Source: Manduca sexta
Lineage: Eukaryota; Arthropoda; Insecta; Lepidoptera; Sphingidae
Assembly: GCF_014839805.1 (NCBI RefSeq)
Contig: NC_051123.1
Location: 7,484,727-7,548,726, forward strand
DNA: 64,000 nucleotides
Direction of reading: 5' to 3'
In this document: one piece after another, positions 58,951-64,000 of the stretch
Position numbering within the stretch: the first letter of the stretch is position 1
Layout: every line of letters starts with the position of its first letter
The notes under the pieces: model-generated
Databases searched by the model: none
Told to the model about the DNA's origin: nothing
Seen by the model: the letters and a program-made list of their open reading frames with translations, nothing else
Position numbers and translations under genes: made by a program

Positions 58951-59996
58951 TAGAGGGAGTCATAAGGACGAGGAATAGTTTGGGAACTCATTTTATTCCC
59001 AATACGGAGTATATGTGGTAAAAATGTTTGTTTGTGACCGCTCTAATCTAAGAAACTACTACACCGATATTGTTTTTTTTTAACACATAAGAAGCTATAT
59101 TACTCCCGAGTGCTATAAACTATGTTTATTTCGAGAACTAATCAATACCGAAAAACTTTTACGGCGGCGGAGACTTAGGCAAATACTAGTAAAATATATA
59201 ATCCCTGTGTTATTTACTGTCCCGCTGCTGATATTGTGCTCCATGTCCATATTTTTTTTCCTTTAGATGTGCTGTAAGACATTGCTTGGGGCCAAATATC
59301 ATGATGTGATGGTAAATATAATACAAATATATATGCTGTATATATAACGATGTCAAGAAATCACTTTACACCCTATTTTAAAACAGTTTGCGCGCACAGA
59401 GTATGATAATTGGTAAGATTTAAGTTCATATAGAGAAGTTGTACAAAAAATATTTCCACGAGTGGGCGACCATTACTATAAATAAATATCTAGCACTGAA
59501 TACAATATCGTGAAATTCTAAAAGTATTTCATCTTAAACGTAACTGAGAGATCGTATTTTATTATCATTACTGAGACACGACTAATAAAAAAAATAAACT
59601 ATACACAACAAATATGTACACTTTTTTTACTTTTTGTCTAACAATCTTGTTGGTTCCAAGTTAGATTGTATTTATGTGGATGCGGTTTTTTTCTCTTGTG
59701 GTTAAAAATCCACGATATACTAACTCTTTTTCTTTAGTACGACTGGTCAGAAACAATAAAAAAAAAATGGTTCCATTTTGACGGCTGGTGTTACGAAATT
59801 TCTTACACTGGTTAACGTGATCTTAATCAAGACTACAGCTAACGAATATTCCAATTAACTTCGAGAAATCTTTATAATTTGTTTTAATCATTGTTGTAAT
59901 TACATTTTTAAAACAAACAAAACATGTGTACGTACACATGTAATACACATTGTTACACAATTTTCACATACTTTTTGTACTTTTTCTGCAAAATGA
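58951..59996. other. no gene recognised
   Basis: AT-rich. Confidence 0.4.
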
Positions 59997-60185
59997 CCCC
60001 CACTGCACCTGATGGTAAGTAGAGTGGGGTCCAATTAAATGTCGACTGACAAGAGATAATAATTACAGTCGACACAACTATGCCGCCCTGTTGGAACCGA
60101 ATATACACAGCGACACACTTACCTGAGCCACTATGGCGGGTTTTAAGACCTTGTGTACGGTGGTCGCTATCCGGGCGGATATAAT
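59997..60185 (-). repeat. element D, well preserved
   Basis: 'Ccccactgcacctgatggta' to 'tgtacggtggtcgctatccg'. The 95-codon frame 59953-60240 is element sequence. Confidence 0.85.
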
Positions 60186-60354
60186 AGCTAACCATAGAAC
60201 TTTGTAATAGTGAGCTAGCTATATGCAGGTGTAACAACAAATGCAGATTGCTAGGTCTAACCCTGAAAAGTAAAAAAGAGTGATGCTATATACTATGTAT
60301 GTGTCGAAACATATTCAACCAGAATAAACTACGGTCTTAACGTATAAAAAATCA

Positions 60355-60545
60355 TCATCATCACCATCTCAGCCACAGGTGGTCCACTGCTGAACAAAGG
60401 CCTCCCCCAAGGATCTCCACGTCGACCTGTTGGAAGCGGCCTGCATCCAGCGACTTCCTGCGACCTTAGTCAGGTCGTCCATCCACCTTGTAGGCGGGCG
60501 TCCGACATTTCTCTTGCCCGTACGTGGCCTCCACTCTAGAACAGT
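60355..60545 (-). pseudogene. RTE-like LINE 3' end
   Basis: Minus strand frame from 60545 to stop at 60369: TVLEWRPRTGKRNVGRPPTRW, DDLTKVAGSRWMQ and WRSLGEAFVQQWTTCG are the conserved C-terminus of RTE-type reverse transcriptase. After the stop comes a GATGAT-rich tail (60355-60366 complement), the usual short RTE end. 5'-truncated. Confidence 0.8.
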
Positions 60546-60812
60546 AGAGTATTGGCAAATACCCCCCAAAGATGGCGTATAAAAAAACAATAAACAAATT
60601 ACTCACACGTATACGAACATTTCTCAACATTTCTACCATTATGCTATTGTCGAAATGATTGATAAAGTATCCGACGATCAGTTAACACGCCACCGTAAAG
60701 CTTGTATCAGACAATAAAAATGTTCCTGCTACCGACTACATGATACTTTAAATATAACTGAGTAAGAAGATGTTTTATCGCATTAAATTATATAGGTTGA
60801 TAAAATCAATCT
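60546..60812. other. no gene recognised
   Basis: AT-rich spacer. Confidence 0.4.
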
Positions 60813-61010
60813 GTCTCGGTGCCGCAGTTGCGTTGTGTGCGTAGGTCGGACAAATTGACATTGTGGTTTACTGCTCAGTCTCAGCGGTAGTCTGGAATTT
60901 GTGCCCGATATGGCGATAGGCTCGCTCCCTATCACATCATGGGACGGAATACAGGCGAAAAGTGGGTGCATTTGTGCCGCGATCTGCCTATTCTTACGGG
61001 GATAGTGTTA
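60813..61010 (+). repeat. SINE-B copy
   Basis: 'Tctcggtgccgcagttgcg', 'ggaatttgtgcccgatatgg', 'cacatcatgggacggaatac'. The box B region is degraded. Confidence 0.75.
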
Positions 61011-62039
61011 GTGAAAATCAGTCTACATTAAAAAAAGGATTAAAAAGAAAAAAAAACGCCATAATTTTATATTTTAAATACAAACTGTTCTCACTACTAA
61101 GCAACTTATAACTTGGAATGACCCAAAGACCACGAGGTCTTTGGATTGTTAATTGCAGTGCTTTTGTGAATGCTCAATTTTATATTAATTACTTTTACTA
61201 GCTTAAAACAGCAGTGTACACGCGCGAGCGTATTTTAACGCATTCTAATATCTCCTACAAAATATATTGTAATCAGTATTTTTTGTCCTTTCTTTTTAAC
61301 ACACATGTACACTTACATAAATATCTAGTAATCTCTGTAATCATGCTATCTACAATTTTGGATATTATGCGAAGACTAGAAATACAATTATTTATAACAC
61401 GGTGAAAACATTTTTTCACATTTTAATGCACCAATGCCATATATATTAACAGTTTTAATTTATTCCATTTTGATTTCATGCAAATGACGGTATTAATTAA
61501 AGGATATTTGACCATTTCTAGATTTTTTTATGTAAGCGGAAATTGTATAGTATTAATAACACAGGTAACCGAAAATAACTAGTATTATGATACATACATG
61601 AATGTTGACACTTTTAGTTCCTATCAATTACGTCCCTACTCTAGGTAAATAAACTTAAAGAATAACATCACTTCACAAGCAACATACTACTTGCAAGCAA
61701 TAATACTTTATAATACTTATATTTGTAAAACGATGGTTCCCAACATGTATAATTCAGAGTATTTAAAAGAGGTCTACAGATATTAACGACTGGGTTTTGA
61801 CCGCAACATCGACTGGCCAAGACTGGCCCACAACGATCAAGAATAAAAAGCTTCTTAATGGTCGAAAACTTTTCAGATTCGGTGCAGCAGTTCAAAACAA
61901 ATAAGTGTCTAACAACTTTATATAATAGTGTGTTTTTTCTCACATTCGCTTGGTCAACATACTCTTGCACACTGATCTATTGACAATTTCCAAAATTATA
62001 TTTATGACTTCCGAAAACTGCATATTAAATTTTATTTTA
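61011..62039. other. no gene recognised
   Basis: AT-rich; the 100-codon minus frame 61668-61970 has no domain. Confidence 0.45.
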
Positions 62040-62215
62040 TACTAATTGTTGCTCGCGCCTCCGTGTGTGAATAACCTTTCTAAAAACTATCCCATGTGTC
62101 AATCCAGGACATGACCTGTCTGTTTGCAAAATCTTATCCAAATAGGTCCAGGAGGTTATTCGTTGACTTCTAACAAACATCCTGATATCTGCACTTCGGT
62201 GTTTTCAATATTAAC
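62040..62215 (-). mobile_element. degenerate Helitron-like fragment
   Basis: 'Gttgctcgcgcctccgtg', 'gtcaatccaggacatgacc' and 'gacttctaacaaacatcc' follow the order of the 21530 and 22090 copies. Confidence 0.45.
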
Positions 62216-62739
62216 AGGTTTAATAAGAGCAAAATTTAAGAGTAATTGGTGACTTCTACCGTCAACCTGGCGTCAATTTAACTCGTCATCCTGATGATCT
62301 ATGTCACTTTAATCATGGATTGCTGGTGTGATACATATCATAAATTTTTAAGTAAAATCTAAGGTCAAGAATACATCTCATGCCAAATTGAACATCTAAT
62401 GGTGCTCGACAATTTAGTTAACGTTCTTCTATATTAAATTTGGAACTTTACGAACTTATTACAAATCACAAATCATACCTTGTCATACAAGATGCATTCC
62501 CATATTTTGAAAGTCAAAGTGATTCGATCAGTCAAAACCATCTAGCAAAATCAGCAAAAAAAAATTACAGTAAAGCTAAAAAAAATGCGTAATTTTCACC
62601 ACCCATATTTAACCGTTTCTTAATCCAGATCTCACTCGTTCATGATCAACTAATCATAAGGTGACCCAAATACCTCTATAAGAACCCTATTCCTGAAAAA
62701 GATAACCCAACTATACTAACAACATACAATGTGCACACA
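62216..62739. other. no gene recognised
   Basis: AT-rich; no repeat recognised. Confidence 0.4.
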
Positions 62740-62928
62740 GCCGTATAGGTAGGAGAGGTATCTGCGCACGCGCAACAGTGCACCGCGCAGTGAGTACGAG
62801 GCGGGCGCGCGCAACGCTCGCGACACGCGACGCACTCTCGCTTTCATCACGTGAAAACTAAACATGTGCACCCTGTGACTACACTATAAAGGATCATTTT
62901 TGTTTGATACACTACCACATTTAATTGG
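62740..62928 (+). promoter_or_regulatory. CpG-dense promoter-like block with splice donor
   Basis: 62760-62850 is packed with CG and GCGC (for example gaggcgggcgcgcgcaacg) in an otherwise AT-rich region. A CACGTG-like TCACGTGA is at 62847-62854, and ATTG^GTAAGT at 62925-62932 is a strong splice-donor match. This fits a transcription start and a non-coding first exon on the + strand for a gene lying beyond the window. No coding sequence is visible. Confidence 0.35.
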
Positions 62929-63065
62929 TAAGTGGTAACCCCCTCTTATCAATAAGAATAATAATCATTAACTTTCTTACAATAGAGTCTAAGCTTAAAC
63001 AGTGATTAAGTTAAACTCTAATTAATAATGTTTCTTGGCACGGTCGTAAATGAGTTATTTCAGTT

Positions 63066-63190
63066 CGTGCGTATTTTGTGTGTCCCCTGTGACATCATTG
63101 GACGGTATACACAAGGCCAAGATTGAGTGCATTAGTTGCGTCTCTGCTTACTCTGTTGCGCCTGTGTCTTCCTCTTCGGGGACAAATAGC
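63066..63190 (+). repeat. SINE-B 3' fragment
   Basis: 'Ctgtgacatcattggacgg', 'gagtgcattagttgcgtct' and 'ttcctcttcggggaca' match SINE-B 3' halves. Confidence 0.65.
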
Positions 63191-63311
63191 CCGCGTGCAA
63201 GCAACAAAGTTATTGGACAAATTAGATTTACAGACCAGTCTCTATATTTGCTGGGATAGAAATCTGGTTCTTGATCAAACAGAAGGATGTTTAAACATGT
63301 ATGTTGTCTAA

Positions 63312-63455
63312 TGATTCCTTATTTTTACATAATTATTCGAGATAAAAAAAACTATATCATTGATATTTTCACGAACGACAACCAAAAATTCAGTTTGCCC
63401 GATCACCATAAGGCTCTAAAGTCTTTGAAACGTCGTGAGTAAAATAAAACAACTT
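63312..63455 (+). repeat. element E copy, degenerate
   Basis: 'Atgattccttatttttac', 'cccgatcaccataaggctc' and 'aaagtctttgaaacgtcg' keep element E order. Confidence 0.55.
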
Positions 63456-64000
63456 TTTCTCTATTTCGTTAAGTTATATTATATCAATGGATGGTATATC
63501 TGCAAGAATACAACATATTCGATGAATAAAATTGATTATTAACATTTGTTGCTCAAACAAAGCTTTATTGACGTCCGTCGTAAACATTTACGATGTTAGC
63601 TCAGAGTTAAAAAGTGCATTTGAATTTTGATTTTTACTTTTTACTTAATCAATAACGATACAAAATGACGCCTTACGACCATGATACGTGAAACTACCAA
63701 CGGTTGCTTCAATAATCACTATCATTATGTATGGGTCTATGTCTTCGCTCTCCAAACCTATTGTTGCTAGTTCGCTATACGACTACTTTAGTTCTTGTTC
63801 AATCGTAACGATTTAATTGATAGAAAAAAAAAACACTTCCAAATGTTTATTAGAATATAAGTCTATTTGTGCCAAACTATATTTAAGACTTTTCACAGCT
63901 TTCAATGGTAACCTCTTACAAACATTCTAAAATATAGCAACCTAACACATAAATAAATTACGTGGAACTGATTAACATCGTCCCCTTTTTGACTTAAAAT
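63456..64000. other. no gene recognised
   Basis: AT-rich; no exon or repeat recognised. Confidence 0.4.

Overview
This is an AT-rich nuclear segment of an insect, almost certainly a butterfly or moth. The evidence is intron-containing genes for insect-type GMC oxidoreductases with GT-AG introns, plus a dense mixture of repeats of the kind seen in lepidopteran genomes: tRNA-headed SINEs, Helitron-like elements ending CTAG behind a GC hairpin, fold-back MITEs, a maT-type mariner and 5'-truncated LINE ends. The species cannot be named from the sequence alone.

Only three host protein genes are supported, all on the + strand and all GMC oxidoreductases (FAD enzymes of the glucose dehydrogenase [FAD, quinone]-like group). 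Gene 1 is at 3557-5461 (its first exon is not found). Gene 2 is at 9359-11634 (complete, 605 codons). Gene 3 is at 38361-41393 (complete, 654 codons). Genes 1 and 2 share intron position and phase and look like tandem duplicates. Gene 3 has a different intron layout and a membrane-anchor-like N-terminus, and belongs to another branch. Substrates cannot be read from sequence. Insect GMC enzymes act on sugars, alcohols, ecdysone or defence compounds, and silkworm has a known GMC expansion.

Layout: 1-3500 repeats; 3.5-12 kb GMC genes 1 and 2; 12-38 kb gene-free and repeat-rich; 38.3-41.4 kb GMC gene 3; 41.4-64 kb gene-free, with a 943-bp Helitron-like element holding five 123-bp tandem units (47.5-48.5 kb), a LINE RNase H/zinc-knuckle remnant (48.7-49.4 kb) and a decayed maT mariner (53.5-54.8 kb). 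A CpG-dense promoter-like block with a downstream splice donor at 62.7-62.9 kb may be the start of a gene beyond the window.

Repeat family names used below are local labels. SINE-A: tRNA-like head, (TTA)n tail. SINE-B: tRNA-like head, GT-rich tail. SINE-F: tRNA-like head, third body. Element C: about 300 bp, A-rich tail. Element D: about 220 bp. Element E: fold-back, about 160-240 bp. Element G: LINE-type 3' tail ending in repeats of CATTT. I found no CRISPR array, no rRNA, no convincing functional tRNA gene and no unknown multi-gene system. The most informative non-genic signals are the Helitron insertion with readable flanks and the several perfect or near-perfect fold-backs.
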